Below are positions 9,485 to 16,907 of a stretch of 64,000 bases of DNA, piece after piece. The stretch is taken from contig CACKFV010000002.1 of the NCBI GenBank assembly GCA_902599605.1, positions 19,236 through 83,235 of the forward strand, read 5' to 3'. The notes beneath the pieces are model-generated. The model did not search any database. It was not told the origin of the DNA and saw nothing but the letters and a program-made list of their open reading frames with translations. Made by a program: the position numbers and the translations under genes. How positions within the stretch are numbered: the first letter of the stretch is position 1; each line of letters starts with the position of its first letter. This DNA comes from an uncultured Pelagibacteraceae bacterium (GTDB lineage: Bacteria; Pseudomonadota; Alphaproteobacteria; Pelagibacterales; Pelagibacteraceae).

Positions 9485-9796
9485 TTATAACTCCTTTTTT
9501 TTTGAATTATGGTTTAATTCCTCGTAGAATGTGAATAATTCTTTTGTAAGAACTTTGATTTCCACTTCATTTTTTTTATATTCATGACACATTCTTAGGT
9601 ACTTTAACAATCTTATCAAATTTATTGGTATAAAGTATATATCCAAAATTACCTTAAGTAACGGTCTAGATTTATAAAACTCAGCGTCCGTTTTTTTTAG
9701 TACTTCTTTATTAGCTAGATAGATATCCACTGAACTTTTCCAATCTATACAATACTTTAATCTATTTTTTATTTTATTTTTTAAATAATTGTTCAT
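9485..9796 (-). CDS. Hypothetical protein (103 aa) with one hydrophobic segment
   Basis: A 103-residue protein unknown to me. Charged N- and C-terminal parts flank one amphipathic-to-hydrophobic stretch at about residues 46-66 (LLKVILDIYFIPINLIRLL), which could be a membrane-associated helix. It overlaps the preceding 53-codon ORF by 4 bases (ATGA) and ends immediately before the DUF2130 start, so translation of the three is likely coupled. No family or motif is recognised. Confidence 0.6.
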   Translation of the reverse strand: MNNYLKNKIKNRLKYCIDWKSSVDIYLANKEVLKKTDAEFYKSRPLLKVILDIYFIPINLIRLLKYLRMCHEYKKNEVEIKVLTKELFTFYEELNHNSKKKEL

Positions 9797-9954
9797 TTAA
9801 CATACCTCGCAATTTGTTTATAACATACTGGTCTAACTGAAGATTTTCCTATAATTTTGATTTCTTCATTTTTATAATAGTAAATCCAATAGTAATGTTG
9901 ATCATTTATCTCGTCGAAAACTTCTTCTATTCGAATTTCTGTAATTTTGTCCAT
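9793..9954 (-). CDS. Small ORF (53 aa) in the LRR/DUF2130 operon
   Basis: A 53-codon frame begins with ATG at 9954, overlapping the TAA of the preceding gene by one base (TAATG), and ends with a TGA overlapping the next ATG (ATGA). The product starts MDKITEIRIEEVFDEIND and has an aromatic run (HYYWIYYYKNEE) typical of a small beta-rich protein. It fills the only gap in this part of the operon, and both junctions are standard coupling overlaps. That makes translation likely despite its size. Family unknown. Confidence 0.6.
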   Translation of the reverse strand: MDKITEIRIEEVFDEINDQHYYWIYYYKNEEIKIIGKSSVRPVCYKQIARYVK

Positions 9955-10232
9955 TAGTGTAAAACCCTTCCTTCATGAATTTTGTGTTCATGATGAATTT
10001 TGGATAAAATTAATCTTATATGTCTTGAAAGTTTTACCCATTTTTTACTACTCTTTTTGTGCGAATTAAGCCAAGGTAAGTAAGATTGATCTATTTTTAA
10101 AAACTTTATGATCAAATCATCCACTTCTCTCAAAAAATTTTGTCTTTCTAGAGGTGAATATTCACTAAGCAAATATATTAGCTTTTGATGATCATTTTTC
10201 TCAGATTTAACTATTTTATTCCCTTTTTTCAT
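9954..10232 (-). CDS. Hypothetical protein (92 aa), first gene of the LRR/DUF2130 operon
   Basis: A basic helical protein starting MKKGNKIVKSEKNDH, with the amphipathic segment LSEYSPLERQNFLREVDDLIIKF divided between two probable helices and a His-rich C-terminus. A good Shine-Dalgarno (AAGGA) stands 6 bases before the ATG. This marks the beginning of the operon, since upstream lies a 500-base region with no other minus-strand gene except a distant 57-codon ORF. I do not recognise the family. A small regulator or adaptor role is possible only as a guess. Confidence 0.6.
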   Translation of the reverse strand: MKKGNKIVKSEKNDHQKLIYLLSEYSPLERQNFLREVDDLIIKFLKIDQSYLPWLNSHKKSSKKWVKLSRHIRLILSKIHHEHKIHEGRVLH

Positions 10233-10294
10233 ATTTTTCCTTTCAAATTAAAGCTCTGCCTTGGAAAAATACAAATTTATCTATTATCCAAAAG

Positions 10295-10310
10295 CAAAAC
10301 CCGTGTTTTG
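10295..10310. repeat. Inverted repeat upstream of the LRR/DUF2130 operon
   Basis: Perfect 6-base arms CAAAAC (10295-10300) and GTTTTG (10305-10310) surround the loop CCGT. It lies about 65 bases before the operon's first start codon, where an operator or promoter would be expected. With arms this short it could occur by chance. Confidence 0.35.
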
Positions 10311-10341
10311 TTTGGTTAATATGATAAAACTGTCTGAAATA

Positions 10342-10365
10342 ATTTAACGAACTGGTTAGTTAAAT
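10342..10365. repeat. Inverted repeat with 7-base arms, possible operator
   Basis: ATTTAAC (10342-10348) and GTTAAAT (10359-10365) form perfect arms around a 10-base spacer. It is followed at once by the direct repeats at 10384-10427, which share the TTAAC half-element. A binding site for a dimeric regulator of the island is plausible; no regulator gene was identified. Confidence 0.35.
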
Positions 10366-10383
10366 AATTGTCTAAACAAGTAA

Positions 10384-10427
10384 ATCAATTAACTAATTTC
10401 AATATATCAATTAACAAATTAATTTCA
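10384..10427. repeat. Imperfect direct repeat pair (TCAATTAAC...AATTTCAA)
   Basis: TCAATTAAC followed by AATTTCAA occurs twice, near 10385-10402 and 10407-10427; the second copy has a 5-base AT insertion between the halves. Together with the neighbouring inverted repeat this makes a cluster of TTAAC half-sites. The sequence is very AT-rich, which raises the chance of coincidence. Confidence 0.4.
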
Positions 10428-10438
10428 AGATAAAAATA

Positions 10439-10612
10439 TTATTTTTTATTCTTTATTTTAAATCCATTTTTTTCAAGAATTTTAATAAGGTTTTTAAGTC
10501 TCTCATCTCTTGAAGTGTTTTGATCTCCAATTTTCTCAAAAAATATAGGTCTTAAACCTTTTTTTTCTTTCGATTTAAGATAATTGAATATGGATTGTAT
10601 TTTAAGCTTCAT
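10439..10612 (-). CDS. Small basic ORF (57 aa) divergent from the R-M cassette
   Basis: A 57-codon frame from ATG at 10612 to TAA at 10439, preceded by a strong Shine-Dalgarno (AAAGGAG, 4 bases before ATG). The product starts MKLKIQSIFNYLKSKEKKG and ends KNLIKILEKNGFKIKNKK, with two probable amphipathic helices and high positive charge. Its place, divergent from the first methyltransferase and beside the palindromes, is typical of a controller gene, but I see no convincing helix-turn-helix. It may otherwise be a relic of a longer gene. Confidence 0.5.
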   Translation of the reverse strand: MKLKIQSIFNYLKSKEKKGLRPIFFEKIGDQNTSRDERLKNLIKILEKNGFKIKNKK

Positions 10613-10680
10613 GTTTCTCCTTTAGCGTTATATTTAATGTCTTAGCAAGTAGAGTTAAGTACTAAATCAAGACAATCTGA

Positions 10681-10693
10681 TCATATCATATGA
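10681..10693. repeat. 13-base palindrome between divergent genes, possible operator
   Basis: TCATAT-C-ATATGA is a perfect 6-base inverted repeat with a one-base centre. It sits between the divergent starts of the 57-codon ORF (10612) and the first methyltransferase (10748). Restriction-modification cassettes often carry operators in such a spot. The position is visible; the function is inferred. Confidence 0.4.
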
Positions 10694-10747
10694 CTCATAA
10701 GATTCAAATTGAGTTTAATTATGGTATAAATCTAATATTGATTCTTT

Positions 10748-11791
10748 ATGAACTATAAAAACATTCAAGCAATTAGCCTTTTTTCTGGTGCTGGAGGGTT
10801 AGATATTGGGTGCAAGCAAAACAAAATTGACGTTAAAGTTGCAATAGACAATGATCACGACTCAGTGAAGACTCTAAAACTAAATTCCCACTTTAATGAT
10901 ACAACAGTTATCGAAGAGGATATTAAAAACTTTAAGATTAAGAATATTGAAAAATATTTAAATGGGAAAAAAACAATAATTATTGGTGGCCCCCCTTGCC
11001 AACCTTTTTCTAAAAATGGTTATTGGATTACCAATGAAAAAAGGAAATCTAATAAAGATCCAAGAAATTGTTTAGATGATTTCTTCAATTTTGTTGAAAA
11101 AATTAATCCAGAAGGTTTTTTAATTGAAAATGTTGAGAGTATTTTACATCCAACAAATAAAAATGCCGTAAACTCAATATTTAGGAAAACAAAAAAATTA
11201 AAATATAACCTTAAAATGGTTAGAGCTAATGCATTAGACTATGGTGTACCGCAGAAAAGAAAAAGGGTGTTTTTTCTTGGTTCAAAAAAAGAATTTGATA
11301 ATGAAGAGCCAAAGAAAACTCACTATGACCCAAACAAGCCTGACTTATTTAATACTAATTTAAAGCCATATGAAACTGTTGGCGAGCACATTAAAGAGTT
11401 TGACAAAGATATTTATGAAGAAGAGCATGAAAAAACAAATTTAGGAACTTTTTACAAGGAATTAAAAAAAGTTAAACCAGGAGAAAATTATCTTGCCTTG
11501 TGTGATGGAAAAAAATCAAACTTTAAAAAAAATACTAGATTTTGGAATTTTTTATTAAAATTGAAGGAAGATTTACCATCATGGACAATAGCAGCGCAAC
11601 CAGGTCCATGGGTTGGTCCTTTTCACTGGACTAACAGAAGACTAAGAGTTCCTGAGATAGCGGCTATACAAACTTTTCCGAAAAATTATAAATTCTTTGG
11701 AACCAGAAGATCTATTCAAAAACAGATCGGTAATGCAGTACCTCCATTAATGGGTAAGGCAATGGTGAAGTATTTGATAGATAATTTATAA
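10748..11791 (+). CDS. DNA (cytosine-5) methyltransferase, first of two (M1)
   Basis: This 347-residue enzyme transfers a methyl group from SAM to C5 of cytosine. The motifs appear in order: I (SLFSGAGGLDIG, residues 10-21), IV (GGPPCQPFSK, nucleophile Cys84), VI (ENV, 127-129), VIII (QKRKRVFFLG), IX (RVPEIAAIQTFP) and X (QIGNAVPP). The target-recognition part contains PSWTIAAQPGPWVGPFHW, which closely parallels the second methylase. It converges with the endonuclease gene and the two stops overlap by 6 bases. No Shine-Dalgarno is evident before the ATG. It is the protective arm of the cassette; the target sequence cannot be read from the protein. Confidence 0.93.
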   Translation: MNYKNIQAISLFSGAGGLDIGCKQNKIDVKVAIDNDHDSVKTLKLNSHFNDTTVIEEDIKNFKIKNIEKYLNGKKTIIIGGPPCQPFSKNGYWITNEKRKSNKDPRNCLDDFFNFVEKINPEGFLIENVESILHPTNKNAVNSIFRKTKKLKYNLKMVRANALDYGVPQKRKRVFFLGSKKEFDNEEPKKTHYDPNKPDLFNTNLKPYETVGEHIKEFDKDIYEEEHEKTNLGTFYKELKKVKPGENYLALCDGKKSNFKKNTRFWNFLLKLKEDLPSWTIAAQPGPWVGPFHWTNRRLRVPEIAAIQTFPKNYKFFGTRRSIQKQIGNAVPPLMGKAMVKYLIDNL

Positions 11792-13333
11792 AAGCCACTT
11801 TATAGCAGGTCTTGTATCAGACCATTTATCTTTTTTAAAAGTTACAATTTTATTATTTTGCATCCAACAAAGAGTAATGTTTTGATCCTTTAAAAATCTG
11901 ATTTGAAAACTTTTAATTATTTCTTCTGGATTATTATTAAGCAATAGAAACAAATCAGTATTTTTTAAAATTTCCTCATTATACATTGCATATCTAAAAT
12001 AATATTCTTTTAATTGAATTATCCCGTGTCTAATTTGTTGATCTAAATTTGACTCATCAAAAGTTTTAACTTCAAAAAGCTTTCCTCTGTTTTGATATTC
12101 AGTATATAGGTCAATATGAATTGATTTCCATGTTCGCAACCCTTTTGATTCACACTTTTTTGCTAATTTAATTAAAACTTCTTCATGAAGCCTAGTGGCT
12201 CTGTTCAATGCATTATGTTTTTCTATTGGATCGCTTATATTATCAAGATTAAGAGTTTTATCTGTGTAAGAGTGATTTAAATCAAATTCTAAAAGTATGT
12301 TAGGCTCATCTTGATGTTGTATTTCATTTTTTGTTTTGTCTTTTGAAACTTTAATAAGATTAGTATTTCCAACAAAAAAATTGACATCATTTGAAATAAT
12401 TTTTTCTTTAATTAACTTAGCATCTTTTGAAAGTTTAATTTTATCAAGAATCTTAGATTTAATAATATAATTTTTTTTTAAAATTATAATTGCGCGTTTA
12501 TCTGGAACAACTCCTTTTTTAATCGTATCTTTTTTAATTGCAAGATGTTTTGTTGAGGGATCATCTCTTAAACCAGAGTCGATATTTTCGAGTTTTCTGC
12601 TTATACCATTAAAATTTCTAAAATTTTTTGCTATGTCTTCATGATAAAATTTTTTTCTAGGTAAAAAGCCTTTCAAATCAGAATTGCGAATACAAAAATT
12701 TGAAATTTCTAATATTTCAGGTGAATTTCTACTTATTGGATATTTTTTAAAATATAAATCCAGACAAAGAATTAATTCGTCTTTTGTATAGGGTTTATTC
12801 CAACTTCTAATTTTTTCATTTAATATTTCTAATATATTTCTATTAAAAATTTGGTTATAATTTTTTAATACCAATGGAAATAAAAAGGCGTTTACTGATA
12901 GAGCTTGATTTCTCTCATTAACTATACCTCTATAAAATGCTTGTCGCCTTTTAAAAAAATAAATATCACATCCCTCATTTTGAGCCTTTTTTAAGTTTTG
13001 GCTCCGTGTATAAAATGACTGCATTGTATTTGTTTCGATATAGATATCAAATTTCCAAAAGGTAAATGTATTTGTATCTTTATCGTAACCGAGTAACAAA
13101 GGCTTATAGTCATCTGCTTCATTTTCAATTAGAAGTCTTTTGATTCTAGGAGAAATTTGAATTCTTTTTTCAAAGGGATTTTTTCTACCCTTTCCAGAAC
13201 TTTTAATTTCATTAATACAAATAATAAATTTATTCCCTTCCTGATTGATTTTAATTAATTTTTGATCAACTATTTTTACATCAAAATCTATTACTGGTTG
13301 ATCTAAAGAATAATTTATTAAATCTAAAATCAT
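11786..13333 (-). CDS. PD-(D/E)XK restriction endonuclease of the MORC/Z1 R-M cassette
   Basis: This 515-residue protein has its nuclease core near the C-terminus: SIHIDLYTEY with Asp408, then KLFEVKTF giving Glu421-x-Lys423, then a RecB-like helix with QLKEYY (Gln440). Residues about 178-248 (ELILCLDLYFKKYPISRN, then FRNFNGISRKLENI) match a helical module I know from HNH-type and other restriction endonucleases, probably for DNA or partner binding. The N-terminal 130 residues form a strand-rich domain. It is divergent from the second methylase (41 bases between starts) and converges on the first. Cleavage probably needs the helicase and the ATPase; that is inferred from known predictions for this cassette type. 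Confidence 0.82.
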   Translation of the reverse strand: MILDLINYSLDQPVIDFDVKIVDQKLIKINQEGNKFIICINEIKSSGKGRKNPFEKRIQISPRIKRLLIENEADDYKPLLLGYDKDTNTFTFWKFDIYIETNTMQSFYTRSQNLKKAQNEGCDIYFFKRRQAFYRGIVNERNQALSVNAFLFPLVLKNYNQIFNRNILEILNEKIRSWNKPYTKDELILCLDLYFKKYPISRNSPEILEISNFCIRNSDLKGFLPRKKFYHEDIAKNFRNFNGISRKLENIDSGLRDDPSTKHLAIKKDTIKKGVVPDKRAIIILKKNYIIKSKILDKIKLSKDAKLIKEKIISNDVNFFVGNTNLIKVSKDKTKNEIQHQDEPNILLEFDLNHSYTDKTLNLDNISDPIEKHNALNRATRLHEEVLIKLAKKCESKGLRTWKSIHIDLYTEYQNRGKLFEVKTFDESNLDQQIRHGIIQLKEYYFRYAMYNEEILKNTDLFLLLNNNPEEIIKSFQIRFLKDQNITLCWMQNNKIVTFKKDKWSDTRPAIKWLL

Positions 13334-13374
13334 GATAATAAGTTTCAGTAAAACATAAATTTAAACCAAAAAAA

Positions 13375-14397
13375 ATGAAAATTTTAAGTTTGTATTCAGG
13401 GGGAGGTGGTATTGACATAGGTTTTAGCAAAAATAAGTTTAAAACTGTTTTATCAATAGAAAATTGGGACAAGGCATGTTTCACTCTTAAAAAAAACAAT
13501 ATTTCCAAAAACGTTATCTGTGAAGACATCAGAAAAGTAAATTTTAATACCATAAAAAGTCAATTTAATTTCGACTGTATTGTTGGTGGACCACCGTGTC
13601 CACCATTTTCAAAGTCTAGATTTTATCTTAAAAATAAAAAAAGAGCTCTTGAGGATGATGATTCTCATACACTTGCAAATTACTTTTTGGCTGTTGAAAA
13701 ATTTAAACCCAAAGTATTTTTTTTTGAAAATGTACATGGTTTTATTTTTAAACCTCATGAAGCAGCCCTTAGGTACTTTGAAAAACAATCTGAAAAACTT
13801 GGATATTCAATTACTCATAAAGTTATAAATTGTGCCGATTATGGAGTTCCACAGATTAGACAAAGATTTATATGTGTTGGATTTAAGAAAAATTTAGGAA
13901 AATTTATTTTTCCAAATGAAACACACTCTAACCAAGACAATGACAATAATCTATTCTGTCTTCCTTGGGTAAATTGCAAAGATGCTATTGGAGATTTAGA
14001 TTATCCCCTTAAAGAGGATAAATATAAAATGGCAGGTTCAAAGCATAAACATTTGCTAAAGAAAATTCCTCCAGGTGATAACTATTTATTTTTCACAAAA
14101 GAGAGAGGACACAAGAAACCATTATTTAAATGGAGATCTAGATACTGGTCATTTTTATTAAAACTGTCTCCAAACAAACCCTCATGGACGATTCAAGCAA
14201 GTTTTTCTAATAATATGGGACCGTTTCACTGGAAAAATAGATTTTTAAGAATTAATGAAATAAAAAGATTGCAAACATTTCCAGATAATTATAATTTTTT
14301 TGGAAATTTTAGTGATCAATGGAGACAAATAGGCAATGCAGTTCCACCTCTATTAGCTGATGTAATTTCTAAAGAAATAAAAAAACAATTAGGCTAA
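13375..14397 (+). CDS. DNA (cytosine-5) methyltransferase, second (M2), with PCP catalytic motif
   Basis: A 340-residue C5-cytosine methylase. Motif I is LSLYSGGGGIDIG, motif IV is GGPPCPPFSKSRF (Cys75), motif VI is FFENV (Glu118), motif VIII is QIRQRFICVG and motif X is QIGNAVPP. The usual PCQ of motif IV is replaced by PCP, while the nucleophile and the ENV glutamate remain, so the enzyme is probably active. The C-terminal half (PSWTIQASFSNNMGPFHW, LQTFPDNYNFFG) parallels the first methylase, suggesting duplication or related target recognition. It overlaps the helicase end by 4 bases on opposite strands. Confidence 0.92.
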   Translation: MKILSLYSGGGGIDIGFSKNKFKTVLSIENWDKACFTLKKNNISKNVICEDIRKVNFNTIKSQFNFDCIVGGPPCPPFSKSRFYLKNKKRALEDDDSHTLANYFLAVEKFKPKVFFFENVHGFIFKPHEAALRYFEKQSEKLGYSITHKVINCADYGVPQIRQRFICVGFKKNLGKFIFPNETHSNQDNDNNLFCLPWVNCKDAIGDLDYPLKEDKYKMAGSKHKHLLKKIPPGDNYLFFTKERGHKKPLFKWRSRYWSFLLKLSPNKPSWTIQASFSNNMGPFHWKNRFLRINEIKRLQTFPDNYNFFGNFSDQWRQIGNAVPPLLADVISKEIKKQLG

Positions 14398-16901
14398 TGC
14401 CCTTTTGCTATAAATCTTGTGCCTAAAACTTTAGGACAATAAAGTCTAAAATAAGGAATATTTTTTTTAAATGGCTTATCTTTGTTATCCCCATCATCAA
14501 TATTAAACCTAAACAACTGCAAAGTTGCTATATTCTCAGCTCTACGAGCCTCTTTTCCTTCAGCAGGTATAAAAGATTCTGTTGCTGACTTGATCCATCT
14601 TTGTTCAGGAAGTGTCAAAAATTCATAATGTAAAAATCTGTGGTGCGGCCTTGTTTTTCCACCCCCAGAACATATAGATATCCCACTTTCACCATTAATG
14701 AAGTCATCTTTATCAACTTTTCTTCTCCTGTCATCAGAAGAATTCATAATTATAATTGCTAATTTTAAATCATCAAGATTTTGGTTATTGTTATATTCGA
14801 TCAATTCATCAAATAAATTGAAATCGTCTCTGGCATCCTCATCAAATTTGAAAATATGTTTTAGGTATTTCTCATTGGTCTCTTTTAAACTTAGATCTTC
14901 AATAACATGCACGTCTCTTAATGCCTTTGCGTAACTATGTTGACATACTTCTAATATTTTTTTTTTGTTCTTTAAATTAATTAATTCATCATAAATTTTT
15001 TTATTAACATCTTGTTCGATGTCATTTAAGTGATGTGCCATCACATCTTCTGATATAAATCCTTTTGGTCTTGTTTTTAAGTCATGCTCAACAATTGATC
15101 TTCTTACGGGACCATTTTTGCTAGAAAAAGGAAAAATTCTTTTTAAATCTGTTCTTAAATCACCACCCTCTTTCACAGCATCTTTAATTTTATTTCTTAC
15201 AATAATTTCATTATCATATTGCTCTTGAAAAAACTCGATTAGATCATTAGGAAGATAAAATCTTATAAAATCTACATAATCTTTATGATATCCAAAAAAC
15301 CTAGCTCTTTGGTAAACTGTATCATCAGTTCCACTTTTTCTAACTATAAAAGAGACAGTGAGCCCTTCAATAGTATATCCTCTTTCTAACCCAACTCCTC
15401 CTACAAGTATCCTCGAATAAATTCCATCTTCACCCCATTTAATAAATGGTATATTTGATTTACCTGCTGCATTAAATAACGTTGTAGTTGTCAATTTTAA
15501 ACTCTTAAGAACATTTTTAATAAAATCGTCATCCCAAGTAGGTATTTTGCCACCATCTTTTTTTAAATCTTGGATCGCTTCTAAATAATCGTTTTCTAAG
15601 TCCTTATAAGAAATATCCAGTACTGAACTCGAATTTTTGATGTTTTCCCATTTTGACTCGAAAATTTTTTTGTCGTCACGAATAATGCCATCAACCCATC
15701 CTTTCCACTTTTCATGGTCTGGTCTTCCAACCGATGGGTGAACTAACATTGATCTAGATTTTCCTGCAGTGTGATCTTGTCCTTTTAATCCAACAGCTAC
15801 TCCTATTATAAAAAGTCTTATAGCTTTTCTCAAAGAGTTTGGCATTATTGAAGGGTCAGCAGTTTCACTTTCTTCAACTATTCTCGTATGTTTGTTCTGT
15901 TGCTTTGCTCCTTTTCCAAAAAAATATTGTGCTCCGGTATAATGTTTACCTGGAGTGAGAACAGTTCCGCTTTTTGGTGATAAATGATTAACTGTTGATA
16001 TTAAAAATTGCGCCATAGGAGTCGCTGTATATGCCAGAAACGTATGCTTATTTAAAGATTGTCTTAGTCTTTTAATCCGTCTATGAGTTGTACTTTCTGC
16101 TCTCTCTATACATAAACTACTTCCGACCATTTTTTCAAGCGAGTCATTTTCTTCTAAGCTATTTAAGTATCTTAAAGTATCCTCGCTTACACAATATTTT
16201 TCAGCTATTGAATCAATTGTTTCACCTTTCTCAACTTTATGCATTTTTGGAGCTATATTTTCTGGAAAATTTCTTTTTCGAGTTCTTACTAAACTATCTT
16301 GTGAGTAATGATCAGCCTCATCATCAATAATCAAAGTGGGTAATTTAGATGTATCAATACCATTTTCCCTAGCTTTATCGAATATTTGGATAATCTTATC
16401 AATTCTTTTATGATGTTTCATAGTAACAATCAAAACTGCTTGTTTTTCCTGATCATCAAAAAGATCATCTTCTTGAGACGATACAATATCTTTCAAAGCT
16501 GTATTGATATCATCGTAATTAAGTTTAGCCCCTCCACCAGGCACTTCAATTCTCTTCCAACCAAACATGTTTAAAGCCTCGTACACTCTATCTTGAGTTT
16601 GTTCTGCTAAATTTGTTACATGCCCTGACAATAAAATTATGAGTTTAAAACCATTATCTCTAGCCATGCATGATACAGCTTCCATAGAAGTAGTCTTTCC
16701 ACTTTGAATATAACCTAAGACAAGATTTGTAGATGATAGTCGATTTGAACTATCTGTTTGAGATGGATTAATACATTTTGAAATTACATCTGCAGTATCA
16801 TTTTTTAAGTTCTCTAAATCTTCTTTTTCTAAGTTTTTCTTAGATAGATTATTTATATACTTTGAAAAAAAAATACCATTTGTTTTGGGTTTCCACTGCA
16901 T
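14394..16901 (-). CDS. Z1-domain superfamily II helicase/ATPase with a LysM-like insertion
   Basis: This 835-residue protein belongs to the Z1 family associated with restriction systems. It has a Walker A segment GYIQSGKTTS (63-72), Walker B DDEADH (193-198), motif III YTATP (291-295), and the Z1 signature ILVGGVGLERGYTIEGLTV followed by QRARFFGY (498-538). Between Walker B and motif III lies an insertion at residues 220-266 that reads like a LysM domain (HKVEKGETIDSIAEKY, then LRYLN and SSLCI). The protein is presumably a translocase coupling ATP hydrolysis to recognition or cleavage. It starts 6 bases after the GHKL ATPase gene on the same strand, so the two form an operon. Confidence 0.9.
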   Translation of the reverse strand: MQWKPKTNGIFFSKYINNLSKKNLEKEDLENLKNDTADVISKCINPSQTDSSNRLSSTNLVLGYIQSGKTTSMEAVSCMARDNGFKLIILLSGHVTNLAEQTQDRVYEALNMFGWKRIEVPGGGAKLNYDDINTALKDIVSSQEDDLFDDQEKQAVLIVTMKHHKRIDKIIQIFDKARENGIDTSKLPTLIIDDEADHYSQDSLVRTRKRNFPENIAPKMHKVEKGETIDSIAEKYCVSEDTLRYLNSLEENDSLEKMVGSSLCIERAESTTHRRIKRLRQSLNKHTFLAYTATPMAQFLISTVNHLSPKSGTVLTPGKHYTGAQYFFGKGAKQQNKHTRIVEESETADPSIMPNSLRKAIRLFIIGVAVGLKGQDHTAGKSRSMLVHPSVGRPDHEKWKGWVDGIIRDDKKIFESKWENIKNSSSVLDISYKDLENDYLEAIQDLKKDGGKIPTWDDDFIKNVLKSLKLTTTTLFNAAGKSNIPFIKWGEDGIYSRILVGGVGLERGYTIEGLTVSFIVRKSGTDDTVYQRARFFGYHKDYVDFIRFYLPNDLIEFFQEQYDNEIIVRNKIKDAVKEGGDLRTDLKRIFPFSSKNGPVRRSIVEHDLKTRPKGFISEDVMAHHLNDIEQDVNKKIYDELINLKNKKKILEVCQHSYAKALRDVHVIEDLSLKETNEKYLKHIFKFDEDARDDFNLFDELIEYNNNQNLDDLKLAIIIMNSSDDRRRKVDKDDFINGESGISICSGGGKTRPHHRFLHYEFLTLPEQRWIKSATESFIPAEGKEARRAENIATLQLFRFNIDDGDNKDKPFKKNIPYFRLYCPKVLGTRFIAKGH

Positions 16902-16907
16902 TTTAAG

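Noticed and set aside
10439-10612. Restriction controller (C) protein
   Set aside because: The size and position fit, but no helix-turn-helix could be recognised in the 57 residues; kept only as a hypothetical gene.
10233-10747. CRISPR array in the repeat-rich intergenic region
   Set aside because: The repeats are short, imperfect and only two copies, without regular spacers or cas genes nearby.
13281-13553. 90-codon minus-strand frame opposite the start of the second methylase
   Set aside because: It is antisense to motif I of the methylase and has no Shine-Dalgarno or recognisable content. A controller gene here was considered but not supported.
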